Shown one piece after another: positions 19,956 to 30,010 of a DNA stretch of 64,000 nt. Source of the DNA: Methanomicrobiales archaeon (lineage in GTDB: Archaea; Halobacteriota; Methanomicrobia; Methanomicrobiales; Methanospirillaceae); NCBI GenBank assembly GCA_025358115.1, contig JANYKQ010000078.1:1-64000 (forward strand). Direction: 5' to 3'. Numbering within the stretch: the stretch's first letter is position 1; every line of letters starts with the position of its first letter. The translations under genes and the position numbers were made by a program. The notes below the pieces were generated by a model, which had not been told where the DNA came from, did no database searches, and saw nothing but the letters and a program-made list of their open reading frames with translations.

Positions 19956-20206
19956 ACCCGGTGAGCACTCTTGCTGATAATGCAATTTCGATGAAGCGCG
20001 TTAAGAAAACACCTGCAAAATTTTCTTTATTGACGGGAACTAAAAAAATGTCACCAATCTGTCCACTCTGCAGAAAAACAGAATCGCTTGTTCGCGATGA
20101 CGACCTTGGCAATGATGGAAGGTTTTATTCATGTCACGAAAAACGGGGGGGTTGCGGGTCGACGTTTCGAATTACTCCGGAGGGTGAATGTACAGATATT
20201 TTTTAA
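19952..20206 (+). CDS. small zinc-ribbon-like protein
   Basis: CPLC...C...C pattern (CPLCRKTESLVRDDDLGNDGRFYSCHEKRGGCGSTF); ATGA overlap with upstream PGI; start uncertain, possibly internal. Confidence 0.55.
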   Translation: MNPVSTLADNAISMKRVKKTPAKFSLLTGTKKMSPICPLCRKTESLVRDDDLGNDGRFYSCHEKRGGCGSTFRITPEGECTDIF

Positions 20207-20831
20207 GGAAAAACAGGAAAAATATGTCCTGATACTTTTTTGATAGTATTTTTATCATTGTACGAGACTGCACAGATTAATCGGGAAGAGCGTATCCTCT
20301 CTCATAAAATCCACAAAATTCAGGTCGCATGCAATGTCTGAACCTGTTTTGAGAAAATAATGCATTATACCCGATTGAGTATCAGATTTGAACCAGACTC
20401 AGATCATTTTCATACGTCAGCCCATATGCCTTGCATCTTTGCCATGCATTAGGTGATATTTATAACCAGTAGAATTCAGAGAGCGATATGCTACAATGCG
20501 GGATTACATCCGGTGTTGTAATCAGCGACACAATGTCGATGGGAGACATGATAAGGAATGGATTATCGAAAAACCGGGCAGAACCAGAACGATGTGAGAG
20601 AAGGATACATCGCGTGGGGGAAAATTTTCTACAGTGTTGATGAGTTCCAGCTCCTGCTCACACAGGATTGCACACAACCAGATGGACAGGCTTGCTGTGA
20701 GGACAGGTATTCTCACCCGGGAAAGCCACAGGGATTTGGCGTAAAAGCCAACCCGGTATTTTAAACGAATCACAAAAAAGAGGGTTGAAGGATCCGGGAA
20801 CGGGTCAGTACAGATCATTGGAGTCAGCCGG

Positions 20832-21197
20832 GTGAATCTGAGTATGAATAAGGAATGCAGGATGAATCAGAGCGCACGTGATCAGGAGGGCATGGCAGAT
20901 AAAATCCGTATCAGGGTACCCACGGGTACTGATCCTTCCCTTCATCGCTTTATGTTACTCAATTGCCCTGATAACCTCCCGGTAGATTCAGGCGCACCTG
21001 CTGAGGCAGAATGTACTGACGATCTCCAGAAAAACTGCGGGTTCAGCGGCAAGTATCTTGAATCTGACTGGATACTGACAACGAAAACCAGGTCTGAGGA
21101 GAACAAAAATCCCATTCATTCAGGTCCCGTTATCCGGACAACCCACACTGCATCCGGTGAAGAGCCCGGGCCGGGAAGAGCGCCGGGCAATCCATGA
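20832..21197 (+). CDS. hypothetical protein
   Basis: 121-aa ORF upstream of a CheW-like ORF; no recognised family. Confidence 0.3.
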   Translation: MNLSMNKECRMNQSARDQEGMADKIRIRVPTGTDPSLHRFMLLNCPDNLPVDSGAPAEAECTDDLQKNCGFSGKYLESDWILTTKTRSEENKNPIHSGPVIRTTHTASGEEPGPGRAPGNP

Positions 21198-21310
21198 TCA
21201 GTACAATGTCCATCTTCTCCTTCAGGTATGACCGTCCTCAACTACCCGGATTCGTAAGGAGAAGAAGAAACGGCAAAAATGACTGCAAAATCGTTTTAAA
21301 TCAGAGGGAA

Positions 21311-21898
21311 ATGCATATGTTTGTAACAAAAAACCAGCAAAAACAGGAATCGCACACTGATGAACTATCGTCAAAACGACAAAAACCCGCTTCCAGAGCA
21401 GTAAACCTTCTGCAATTCAGTTCGGGAAAATGTCATTATGCCGTGGAAATGAGTGAGATGAAACAGGTGATCAGGGACCTTATCTCTATACAGGCATGTA
21501 CCCCCCGTACAGTAACAACCCGGCTGATAAAGAAAAACAGGGGGCAGACGATTGTTTTCAATCTTGAATCGTGCCTCAATATCCAGCAGTGCACAAGTAA
21601 GGATAAGGGCAAAACCAGCATGCTTATCCTCAATGAGACCATGTCCGGTTCCCGGGTGGGAATACTGGTCCCGGGAATTCCGGAGATCCAGAAAAGGAAT
21701 TGCCCCCGTGCAGAGGCCAATGCACATTCCTATGAGGGAAATGTCATTCCGGTACGCGGGATTATCCGGGATGGGAAGCCCGGCAACGGCAATACTGCTG
21801 AAGGTATCGCCCTGATTGATATCAGGAGTCTGGTAGACAACTGTATAGTCCGGCTGAAAGGCTGGGATTCTGAAAGAGTCATGGCACAGTCCGCTTGA
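21311..21898 (+). CDS. divergent CheW-like protein
   Basis: LLQFSSGKCHYAVEMSEMKQVIRD / TIVFNLESCLNI / SMLILNETMSGSRVGILVPGIPEI / GIALIDIRSLVDN align by eye with the CheW at 15430-16029; ATG at 21311 preceded by gaggg. Confidence 0.65.
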   Translation: MHMFVTKNQQKQESHTDELSSKRQKPASRAVNLLQFSSGKCHYAVEMSEMKQVIRDLISIQACTPRTVTTRLIKKNRGQTIVFNLESCLNIQQCTSKDKGKTSMLILNETMSGSRVGILVPGIPEIQKRNCPRAEANAHSYEGNVIPVRGIIRDGKPGNGNTAEGIALIDIRSLVDNCIVRLKGWDSERVMAQSA

Positions 21899-22212
21899 TC
21901 CGGAACGGTAAAGATCCGTTAAGTATCGTATTGGAGGGGGATGAAAATTCCTGCGCAAAACTCCCCATCATTGCATGAAGGCATCACCTCAAGGCAATCA
22001 GTACACTATAGACACACCTATTTCCAGGTTCAATTTCCTTTTTAAAAGATTCAGACGAATCCGTAAAATGAATGCCGGGTTTTTTTACAGGAGTCTCTGC
22101 CAGAATGCAAATATCAGGATCGTTTTAAAAGGACTAAAAAAAGGATTGGATCACTGAAGAGTTCATTCGATAAGAGAACGGGACACAGGCCCGGTTTGGA
22201 AAATCAGAGAAC

Positions 22213-22845
22213 TCAACCTGTCAGCAGTTTCTTCAACCGGACAAATTCCTCAACCGAGTACTGCCCCTCCGCAGTGGTCTCTCCCATGTGACAGTACACC
22301 AGCTCCGAACCAAAGAGCGGCAGCACTGCCCGGGCATAGCGGAAGGCTGACCCCATCACCCCACAGCAGATCGGTTGTTTCACCGCGTGGGTAAACGCGA
22401 TGAGCTCGATGACATCATCCATGGTTGAAGGGGTCATAATGATCTTGACAATATCCCCGTACGACCGGAGTTCGCGTTCCATGACAAAGAGTACATGGAT
22501 CGGCATCATGATGGGGGCATGGTGGGACGCGATAATCTTTGTTCCCGCCTCCCTCACGCAGATCGCATTTTTCACAAACTGCTGCTCCACATCCACATAC
22601 TCGACCAGTGGGATGACGGGGCGGATCTTCTTCTCCCATGCGGCGCCGTCACCAAAGAACTGCCCGCCTTCCCGGCCGGATCGCAGCGTGGCAATGATGG
22701 GAAGGGACGAGATCTTCTTGCACTGCTGCACCAGCTTCTTTGCATTGCCTTCCATCAGGTCGAGCCTGAGCTCAATCATATCGGCTCCCTGCTCCTCTGC
22801 ACGGGATGCCTGGAGCGGGTCGGTGAGCGCTGCAATGATCTTCAT
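22213..22845 (-). CDS. aroD: 3-dehydroquinate dehydratase type I
   Basis: ADMIELRLDLMEGN, PIIATLRSGREGGQF, KIIASHH, KIIMTP, Schiff-base/GVMGS-like region. Confidence 0.9.
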   Translation of the reverse strand: MKIIAALTDPLQASRAEEQGADMIELRLDLMEGNAKKLVQQCKKISSLPIIATLRSGREGGQFFGDGAAWEKKIRPVIPLVEYVDVEQQFVKNAICVREAGTKIIASHHAPIMMPIHVLFVMERELRSYGDIVKIIMTPSTMDDVIELIAFTHAVKQPICCGVMGSAFRYARAVLPLFGSELVYCHMGETTAEGQYSVEEFVRLKKLLTG

Positions 22846-23033
22846 GTACCGTGGTGTTGGCCGGCAGTTCATAAAAAAGAATGGCCCGGAAAAGATCTCC
22901 TAAAAAAAAAGAGCAGAGAACCGGCACGGGCTGACAGCAGTGAATCCGGATATCGCAGGAGTAAAAGATCTGCTGCGCTTTTTTCTACGATACCTGTTTA
23001 TCCCTATTTACGGCAATATATCTGTCATACTTC

Positions 23034-23570
23034 ATGGAGAGTCTCCCCATCCCCCCGTATGCACGCCCCGTCATCGGAGCGATAGCAAAATGTGTGGGGC
23101 TGGTCCTGGTCATTCCCTTTGTCCTTGCATTCATTTTCTCCCAGTCAGTCCCGGCAACCCTGGCCCTCATCACGAGCACACTCATCATCGAGTACGGTGC
23201 CGGACCCATTGGCCTCGGCCTCGGCCTGCACCCGCTCTTCGTCCTCATTGTCCTCACCAGCGTGGCGCTCGGAGTGACCCTCTTCATGTTCGACATCTTC
23301 GATACGCTCGGCCGCCACTCTGGCCGGGTGGCCCGGTTTCTTGAACGCTCAGAAGAGAAGGTCAAAGGGTCCACGATCATCTCGAAGTACGGCATCTATG
23401 GGCTCGTTCCCTGTGTGCTCACCCTCGGGCTCTATGTCTGCCCCCCGGTCTCGTGGGCCCTGGTCTGGCGCCGGGACCACGCGATCTTCCTCATCATGGG
23501 AGGTTTTATCGCCATCTCAGCCATCCTTATCCTAGTAACACTCGGATTGTTCAGCATCATCTTTCATTAA
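23034..23570 (+). CDS. integral membrane protein, small multidrug-export-like family
   Basis: several hydrophobic helices; family assignment tentative. Confidence 0.6.
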   Translation: MESLPIPPYARPVIGAIAKCVGLVLVIPFVLAFIFSQSVPATLALITSTLIIEYGAGPIGLGLGLHPLFVLIVLTSVALGVTLFMFDIFDTLGRHSGRVARFLERSEEKVKGSTIISKYGIYGLVPCVLTLGLYVCPPVSWALVWRRDHAIFLIMGGFIAISAILILVTLGLFSIIFH

Positions 23571-23581
23571 CGAGGAAAATT

Positions 23582-26245
23582 TTGTCAAGCCCTGCCCCTA
23601 TCCCCAAGAAAACAACCCTGCCCGAACTCCTCGCCCCCGCGGGCTCTCCCGAAGCCTTCCGGGCCGCAGTAGCTGCGGGTGCTGATGCCGTGTACCTGAG
23701 CGGAAAACGCTTTGGCGCCCGGCAGTTTGCTGCTAACTTTTCCGAAGCAGAGATAGAAGAGTCAGTCCGTTTTGCCCATGCCCGTGGCGTGCGGGTGTAC
23801 ATAACGGTCAATACCCTCATCCATGACGCAGAGATCGCAGCTACTGTGGACTATCTCATCTGGCTGTACTCGATTGGCGTCGATGCGGTCCTCATCCAGG
23901 ATATCGGGATCGCGGCACTGGCACGGGAGATCATTCCCGGTCTCGCCATCCATGCCTCCACCCAGATGACTATCCACAATGCAGAAGGAGTGCGGTGGGC
24001 AGCAGCCCAGGGCATCTCCCGTGTGGTGCTTGCACGCGAACTTTCGCTCTCTGAAGTCGAGCGGATCGCCCACGATACCAAAGACACCGGCGTCGAGCTG
24101 GAGGTCTTTGCCCACGGGGCGCTCTGCTACGGGTACTCCGGGCAGTGTCTCCTCTCCTCGGTCATTGGCGGCCGGAGCGGCAACCGGGGCATGTGTGCCC
24201 AGCCGTGCCGGAAACCCTATACGCTCGTGTCGGGGCCGGTCGATACCTGGGGTCGGCCAACCGAACTCCGGCCACTCCCGGCCCGGGAGCAGTATCTCCT
24301 CTCGCCAAAAGATCTCTGCACGTACCGGCACCTGCCGGCCCTGGTCGCGTCCCCCATTGCTTCGCTCAAGATCGAAGGGCGGATGAAGTCCCCGGAGTAC
24401 GTGGCAGTGGTGGTGGCGGCCTACCGGCGGGCACTCGATGCCATCAGCGCCGGAATGCCCCTGCCTCCTGACGAGATGGACAATCTCCTTCTCGCGTTCA
24501 ACCGGGGATTTACCAAAGGATATCTTTTTGGCGACCGGCACCGGGCACTCATGGGCCGGAGTGCTCCTGATAACCGGGGCCTGTATATCGGCACGGTGAG
24601 CCGGTACGATGAGAGAACACGTATGGTCTATATCCGGATGGAGAGCCGGATGGTTCCAAAGCCTGGAGACGGGCTCTTTTTCATAGGCCATGAACAACCG
24701 GATGAACAGTTCGGCTTCTCGCTCAACACGGTCCCGCAAAAGACCAATGATGAGTTCCGGTTTGCCATCCCATCACCGGTGAGCCCGGGAACCAAGGTCT
24801 ATATCACGTCATCCGTGGATCTCGCAGCCCGTGCCCGCCTGATCATCAGCCACCCTTCCGCCGACCTGCGCCACCCGGTGCCGCTCGCACTCACAGTTCG
24901 TGTCGATGAGAATGGCAGCCTGGAACTCAAAGGTAAGATCCACCCGGGCAACGGGCGGGAGATCGCCGTCTCCCACACGCCCGGCATCTCCCTTGTTCCG
25001 GCCCAGTCCCGCCCGCTCACGGCAGAACTCATGGAGCAGCAGATGAGAAAGAGCGGCGGCACACCGTTTGTCATCGAAACCGTGACCATGCAGTACCGGG
25101 GCAATCTCTTTGCCCCGACCGGGGAACTCAACCGGGCCCGCCGCGAGTTCCTCACGCTCGCGGAATCAGCACTCGTAGAAGCATCCCGCCCGGCCGCAGC
25201 ACAGGTTGAGAGTGCAAAAACCCGCTGGCAGGCCGGGTCTGCGGATTACCCGGTAACAACCAACCCCGCTGTACTCACAGCCCCCCCGGCCCGGCCCGCC
25301 TCCCCGCTCCCGCTCGCGGTCATTGCCGATTCGCTTGACGCGGTCCAGAAAGCAGCAGAGTCCGGGGCAGACCGGATCTATTTCGAACCGGATCTCCCGG
25401 CATCAGCAACCGTCTCGTGTTCAAGTCATCCGGGCACGGGCGGACCCGAAGAGCAGATCCGGTCCGCCGTGGAAATCTGCCGGGCCCGGAATATCTCCCT
25501 GGTCTGGAAATTTCCCCGGATTACCCGGACTGCTTTTTCAGAAACGGTACTTCCAAAGGTGCAGCATATCGCAGCCACGGGAATTGACGGCATCATGGTC
25601 GGGAACCCGGGTATGATAGAGGCACTCCGCATGGCAGTCCCCTCGGTTCCCCTGTCCGGCTCTGCCGGGCTCAATGTTTTTAACCATGCAGCCGTACAGA
25701 AACTCTCCCCCCCGTGCCACCTGCTCACGCTCTCACCGGAACTCTCCCGGGAGGAGAGCCGCTTCCTGATTTCAGAGGCACGCCGGCAGGGGTCTGAAGC
25801 AGCCTTTGCCCTGGTGGTGCAGGGTATCTGCGAGGGGATCATCACCGATGACTGCCTGCTCGAACCCTTCCTCCATTGCCAGGGAGACCCCGCAAAGCAG
25901 AAGGATATTTTTTACGGCATCCGGGACTCCACCGGCCACGTCTTTCCGGTCCGCACCGACAGCGAATGCCGGACGCACATTGGCAACTCCGCAGAGCTCT
26001 GCCTGCTGGATCACCTTCCCGGGATCACCGGCATGGGTATCGGTGAAGTGATCATTGATGCCCGGGGAAGGACCGGCTCCTGTGTTGCGGAGATGACGGG
26101 CATCTACCGCTCCGCAATTGAAGCCATGGCAACCCGGACACCGGGTACGGAAAAGACATTGCAGGCATTAAAAGATCAGATCAAAAAGTCTGCCCCGTGT
26201 GAGATCACCACGGGCCATTTCATACGGGGGCTCAAAGAAACTTAA
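23582..26245 (+). CDS. peptidase U32 family protein (collagenase-like/DUF3656)
   Basis: LPELLAPAGSPEAFRAAVAAGADAVYLSG, FAHGALCYGYSGQCLLSSVIGGRSGNRGMCAQPCR, SLKIEGRMKSPEYVA; TTG start preceded by GAGG is preferred over the longer ORF. Confidence 0.9.
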   Translation: MSSPAPIPKKTTLPELLAPAGSPEAFRAAVAAGADAVYLSGKRFGARQFAANFSEAEIEESVRFAHARGVRVYITVNTLIHDAEIAATVDYLIWLYSIGVDAVLIQDIGIAALAREIIPGLAIHASTQMTIHNAEGVRWAAAQGISRVVLARELSLSEVERIAHDTKDTGVELEVFAHGALCYGYSGQCLLSSVIGGRSGNRGMCAQPCRKPYTLVSGPVDTWGRPTELRPLPAREQYLLSPKDLCTYRHLPALVASPIASLKIEGRMKSPEYVAVVVAAYRRALDAISAGMPLPPDEMDNLLLAFNRGFTKGYLFGDRHRALMGRSAPDNRGLYIGTVSRYDERTRMVYIRMESRMVPKPGDGLFFIGHEQPDEQFGFSLNTVPQKTNDEFRFAIPSPVSPGTKVYITSSVDLAARARLIISHPSADLRHPVPLALTVRVDENGSLELKGKIHPGNGREIAVSHTPGISLVPAQSRPLTAELMEQQMRKSGGTPFVIETVTMQYRGNLFAPTGELNRARREFLTLAESALVEASRPAAAQVESAKTRWQAGSADYPVTTNPAVLTAPPARPASPLPLAVIADSLDAVQKAAESGADRIYFEPDLPASATVSCSSHPGTGGPEEQIRSAVEICRARNISLVWKFPRITRTAFSETVLPKVQHIAATGIDGIMVGNPGMIEALRMAVPSVPLSGSAGLNVFNHAAVQKLSPPCHLLTLSPELSREESRFLISEARRQGSEAAFALVVQGICEGIITDDCLLEPFLHCQGDPAKQKDIFYGIRDSTGHVFPVRTDSECRTHIGNSAELCLLDHLPGITGMGIGEVIIDARGRTGSCVAEMTGIYRSAIEAMATRTPGTEKTLQALKDQIKKSAPCEITTGHFIRGLKET

Positions 26246-26347
26246 ATCCTCCCCCATCCAGCGGTATGAAGGAATGATAAAAACCTTCATCAGGTAAAAA
26301 ACAGCAATCGTGTAATCAGGATAGGATCCAGCAAAGGAGAACCAGTT

Positions 26348-27016
26348 ATGTCTTCACCACTCATCCTTGTCAACCTCAAGACCTACCGGGAGGGAATGGG
26401 CAACCGTGCCCACATGATCGCACAGGCAGCAGAACTCGTGGCCCGCGAGAGCGGGGTTGTGATTGGGATAGCACCGTCCTATATTGATCTCCACCCGATC
26501 AGCCGCCACTTTGACATCCCGGTCTATGCCCAGCACGTGGACGGGTGCGAACCCGGGGCAAATACCGGGCATATCACGGTCGATGCACTCAAAGTCGCGG
26601 GTGCAGCAGGATCCCTGGTGAATCACTCGGAACGGCGCCTTACCCTTGCCGATATCGAAGCAGCGGTCCGGGGTCTTGCAGCGCAGAACCTCATCTCGGT
26701 GGTCTGCACCAACAATGAGCAGGCCAGTGCCGCAGCAGCAGCCCTGGGTCCGGCCTATGTGGCCATCGAGCCTCCGGAACTGATCGGCAGCGGAGTCTCG
26801 GTCTCCAAGGCAAACCCGGATATTATCAAACGGTCCGTTGCCGCGGTGCATGCGGTAAATCCCAAGGTAAAAGTCCTGACCGGCGCCGGTATCCAGTCCG
26901 GGGAATGCGTGAAGATTGCCGTTGATCTCGGAACCGACGGCGTGCTCCTCGCTTCAAGCGTGGTAAAAGCCAAGGACCCGGGTGCGGTTCTCCGGGATCT
27001 GGTATCAAAACTCTAA
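26348..27016 (+). CDS. tpiA: triosephosphate isomerase (archaeal type)
   Basis: [36 protein letters not shown]. Confidence 0.94.
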   Translation: MSSPLILVNLKTYREGMGNRAHMIAQAAELVARESGVVIGIAPSYIDLHPISRHFDIPVYAQHVDGCEPGANTGHITVDALKVAGAAGSLVNHSERRLTLADIEAAVRGLAAQNLISVVCTNNEQASAAAAALGPAYVAIEPPELIGSGVSVSKANPDIIKRSVAAVHAVNPKVKVLTGAGIQSGECVKIAVDLGTDGVLLASSVVKAKDPGAVLRDLVSKL

Positions 27017-27046
27017 AAAATCAGTTTGTATTTTTTTTAAGGGGTA

Positions 27047-27148
27047 TCATCTGAGAAACAGGTACCAGGCTCCCACAATCACCACAAAGATCACAACACC
27101 GATTCCGATTACCGTCATACTGCTGATCTCATTTGACTCTTCTGCCAT
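27047..27148 (-). CDS. predicted 33-aa single-pass membrane microprotein
   Basis: reverse strand reads MAEESNEISSMTVIGIGVVIFVVIVGAWYLFLR*; acidic N-terminus, one TM helix, basic end. Confidence 0.5.
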   Translation of the reverse strand: MAEESNEISSMTVIGIGVVIFVVIVGAWYLFLR

Positions 27149-27296
27149 GAAAAACACATCCGTTTGTGGATTATACCACGATATGTTAAGGTTTAAGTAT
27201 TAGTTTAAATAGTTTCTCCGTTTTTTCGCCCTTATTCTGACGATAGTAAAAAAATTCTGCGAAAAACCACCAACCATATAATAAAAAGAGAGTCAA

Positions 27297-27851
27297 TCAG
27301 ACGATGAGCGAGATCAGGTCATGTTTGGTGATAACCCCACGGACAAGCCGGCCTTCCACTACCAGCACTGCATGATTCTGCTGGAGAATATTGATCACGG
27401 TCTCCACATCCATATCCGGAGGAACGGTCGGAAAACCCGGCTCCATGAAATCGCGGACAACAAACAGGTGGGTCTTATGCAGGCGTTGCTGTTCAATGGC
27501 TTTTACAATAACTGTTTCAGAGATACAGCCGACCGGTACTCCCCGTTCAATAACCGGCAACTGGGAGATGTTATTCTTCTCAAAGATCTCAACGGCACGG
27601 GTGATGGCGTCCTGGGGCTGGACAGAGAGCACAGGTATATGCATGATCTGCGCTGCCTTGATCTTCTTGGGCTCTGCACTGTTAAGCACAACAATAATCT
27701 TGTTGAGCGTACTGATGCGGGGGTCCACATTTCCTGCTTCGATTCTCGCAACCATTGACTGGCTGATACCGGCCCGCCGGGCCAGTTCAGTCTGTTTCAA
27801 ACCCAGGGATTCGCGGCGTGAACGAATTTCTTCAGGAGTGGGAATATGCAT
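27297..27851 (-). CDS. XRE-type HTH + CBS-pair transcriptional regulator
   Basis: IRSRRESLGLKQTELARRAGISQSMVARIEAGNVDPRISTLNKI plus two CBS motifs. Confidence 0.92.
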   Translation of the reverse strand: MHIPTPEEIRSRRESLGLKQTELARRAGISQSMVARIEAGNVDPRISTLNKIIVVLNSAEPKKIKAAQIMHIPVLSVQPQDAITRAVEIFEKNNISQLPVIERGVPVGCISETVIVKAIEQQRLHKTHLFVVRDFMEPGFPTVPPDMDVETVINILQQNHAVLVVEGRLVRGVITKHDLISLIV

Positions 27852-28071
27852 TCTGATTACTGATGGTTATAGAATGTTATCAATCTTATGTTCGTTTCCG
27901 TATACACCAGATAAACAGATACACTTCGCGCGCTGTTTTAAAGGGCAACAGGAAATTCTCCGTTGAAGCATGGGAAACGCTGGTATGAATCGGAGTTATT
28001 TTCTTAACCGGATGTGCAAAATACTTTAAAGATGCCTTTCGTATAGCTATCAACGATAGTCCACTATTCAG

Positions 28072-28338
28072 ATGGCTGGATTAGTGTTCAACATGACCGA
28101 TTGTCCCTCTGAAGATGACGATGAAGAGCATCATCCGGTGTATCTTCCCGAAGGTATTGTCGAAGTTATTGTACTTTCCTGCACACACGGTGCAGAGGAC
28201 ATGATCCCTGGATTCACCCGGGGAGATTGGCATTTCTCAACCGCCAGCAATAAAGTGCCCCGGCAGTGTACCGGCGACATAAAAAAGATGAGCCCGGTTT
28301 TTCAGAATCCCTGTGATTACGGGTTGATTGGATTATGA
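28072..28338 (+). CDS. hypothetical small acidic protein
   Basis: 88-aa ORF (MTDCPSEDDDEEHHPVYLPEGIVEVIVLSC); ATGA overlap with next ORF as annotated by longest start. Confidence 0.35.
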   Translation: MAGLVFNMTDCPSEDDDEEHHPVYLPEGIVEVIVLSCTHGAEDMIPGFTRGDWHFSTASNKVPRQCTGDIKKMSPVFQNPCDYGLIGL

Positions 28339-29141
28339 ACGATAGATGGGGTAAAACCCCACACCCGGAAAAAGTACCCGTCTGCCAGGTAAAACAATCA
28401 GCTCTTGTCACAACTGCCCACTCAGCACAATCTGAAACAATACATCCAAAATTCCTTTTGCCAGTCACGGCACCAGTAAAAATACCTGCAAAAACAATGG
28501 GCAGAAAAAATCATATCCTGCACAAAGATTCTCTTTTTATCCTCAAACGCGGGGAGATTTCCCATGTCATAAGCGAGGACTATTCCTACAAGACCGATGC
28601 TTATTACACGATCCTGAAGATGGAGATGGAGGGAAAAAAGATACAGCCTGCCACGGGTGCGCTGATCGACGCTTTTGTAGTACCGATCTGCCTTGAACAG
28701 GTGAAACTGGCCGGCATCCCTGCCTGTGACTGGGAGATATCGCAGGGGTATGTTCCACTCCCTGCCATTATCTATGGAATAAATTACTTTGCAACCAGCT
28801 CTGATTATTTTACCGTTTACGACATTGAGGCGGCAAAAGAAGCAGTGAAGCATATCTCCAACAAGGGGAAATACCCGTTCTGCTACCAGAAACTGGGTGA
28901 AGGAGCAGAGATCTGCCGGTCTGTGGTAATATTCGGAAAAACGACCAGCCGCTCTGATGCAGCAGCACGGATGGCAGAACAGCTGTATGCACTCTTCTCC
29001 ATTCCCCTCATGCAGATGGTACTTGTACGAACCGGGGGAACCTGTGCCCTTTCATCGCTCGCTCCGGTCCGTTATTCCCAGTTGCAGGACGATGAACGAA
29101 CACTTCTTGAAGCATACATTTCCCACCAGGAGTTCTTATGA
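28335..29141 (+). CDS. RLAN-like (RimK-ligase-associated N-terminal) domain protein; true start may be 28497
   Basis: VISEDYSYKTDAYYTILKMEMEGKKIQP and VVIFGKTTSRSDAAARMAEQLYALFSIPLMQM resemble RLAN-domain pattern; immediately precedes RimK-like gene (ATGA overlap). Confidence 0.65.
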   Translation: MNDRWGKTPHPEKVPVCQVKQSALVTTAHSAQSETIHPKFLLPVTAPVKIPAKTMGRKNHILHKDSLFILKRGEISHVISEDYSYKTDAYYTILKMEMEGKKIQPATGALIDAFVVPICLEQVKLAGIPACDWEISQGYVPLPAIIYGINYFATSSDYFTVYDIEAAKEAVKHISNKGKYPFCYQKLGEGAEICRSVVIFGKTTSRSDAAARMAEQLYALFSIPLMQMVLVRTGGTCALSSLAPVRYSQLQDDERTLLEAYISHQEFL

Positions 29142-30010
29142 GCAGGCTCGGGATATTTGTTGACCGGAAAACCCTTTCGAATTCCGAACAACTCAATGCC
29201 CTGATCCGGTGCCGGGATGTTGCCGAGACGCTGGGACATACGGCGAATTTTATCTTTCCGGTAGATATCCACAAGATCAAAAAGATGGATGCAATATTTA
29301 TCCGGGCCCGGACAGACCCGATGAATATTACGTATGTAGCCGCACAGATGGCCCGGTTTCATCGGATACCGGTTCTTGACGACCCGGAATCAATCCGGTG
29401 TTGTTCGGATAAGATCCACATGTATTCCCGGTTGATCCGGGAGAATATTTCACTGCCGAAAACAGTCTTTTTATCCAGGCATGACTTAAACGTCGAACGC
29501 GTGACCCGGCTGTTTGATGAACTCGGCACACCGCTCATTGTAAAAGAACCCTCAACGTCATTCTCGCTCCGGGTCGAGAAAGTGAGTGATATTGCAGATT
29601 TCTTCAAAGTTGCCCAACGGTTCATCAAGCTTTCGGACTGGATTGTTGTCCAGCAATATATCGAGAGCAAATATGACTGGAGAATTGGAGTGCTTGACGG
29701 TAAACTGCTCTATGCCTGCAAATATACGATTCCTTCGGTCACCTTCAAGATACAGGCCTCGGTCAACGGCCATATTGTCTATTGCGGGGTCGAGAGCGTT
29801 CCACCCGAAAAAGTGCCACTCCACGTTATTCAGCTGGGGATCGATGCAGCCAATGCGATCGGCAGGGGTCTCTATGGAGTGGATATCAAAAATAATAACG
29901 GGGATGCATGCGTGATTGAAGTAAACGACAACCCCTCTATTGAGAGCGGCGAGGATGACTGTTATCCCCGGGTCTTTGAAACGATCATATCCCATCTTTT
30001 TGCAGAGTGA
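29138..30010 (+). CDS. RimK-like ATP-grasp ligase
   Basis: DDPESIRCCSDKIHMYSRL, TPLIVKEPSTSFSLRVEKVSD, GLYGVDIKNNNGDACVIEVNDNPSIESGEDD. Confidence 0.88.
   Translation: MSRLGIFVDRKTLSNSEQLNALIRCRDVAETLGHTANFIFPVDIHKIKKMDAIFIRARTDPMNITYVAAQMARFHRIPVLDDPESIRCCSDKIHMYSRLIRENISLPKTVFLSRHDLNVERVTRLFDELGTPLIVKEPSTSFSLRVEKVSDIADFFKVAQRFIKLSDWIVVQQYIESKYDWRIGVLDGKLLYACKYTIPSVTFKIQASVNGHIVYCGVESVPPEKVPLHVIQLGIDAANAIGRGLYGVDIKNNNGDACVIEVNDNPSIESGEDDCYPRVFETIISHLFAE

Noticed and set aside
20558-20764. 68-aa ORF in the 20.2-20.8 kb gap
   Set aside because: No motif or context support; too short to separate from chance.
23762-24739. 325-aa minus-strand ORF
   Set aside because: Shadow of the U32 peptidase gene.
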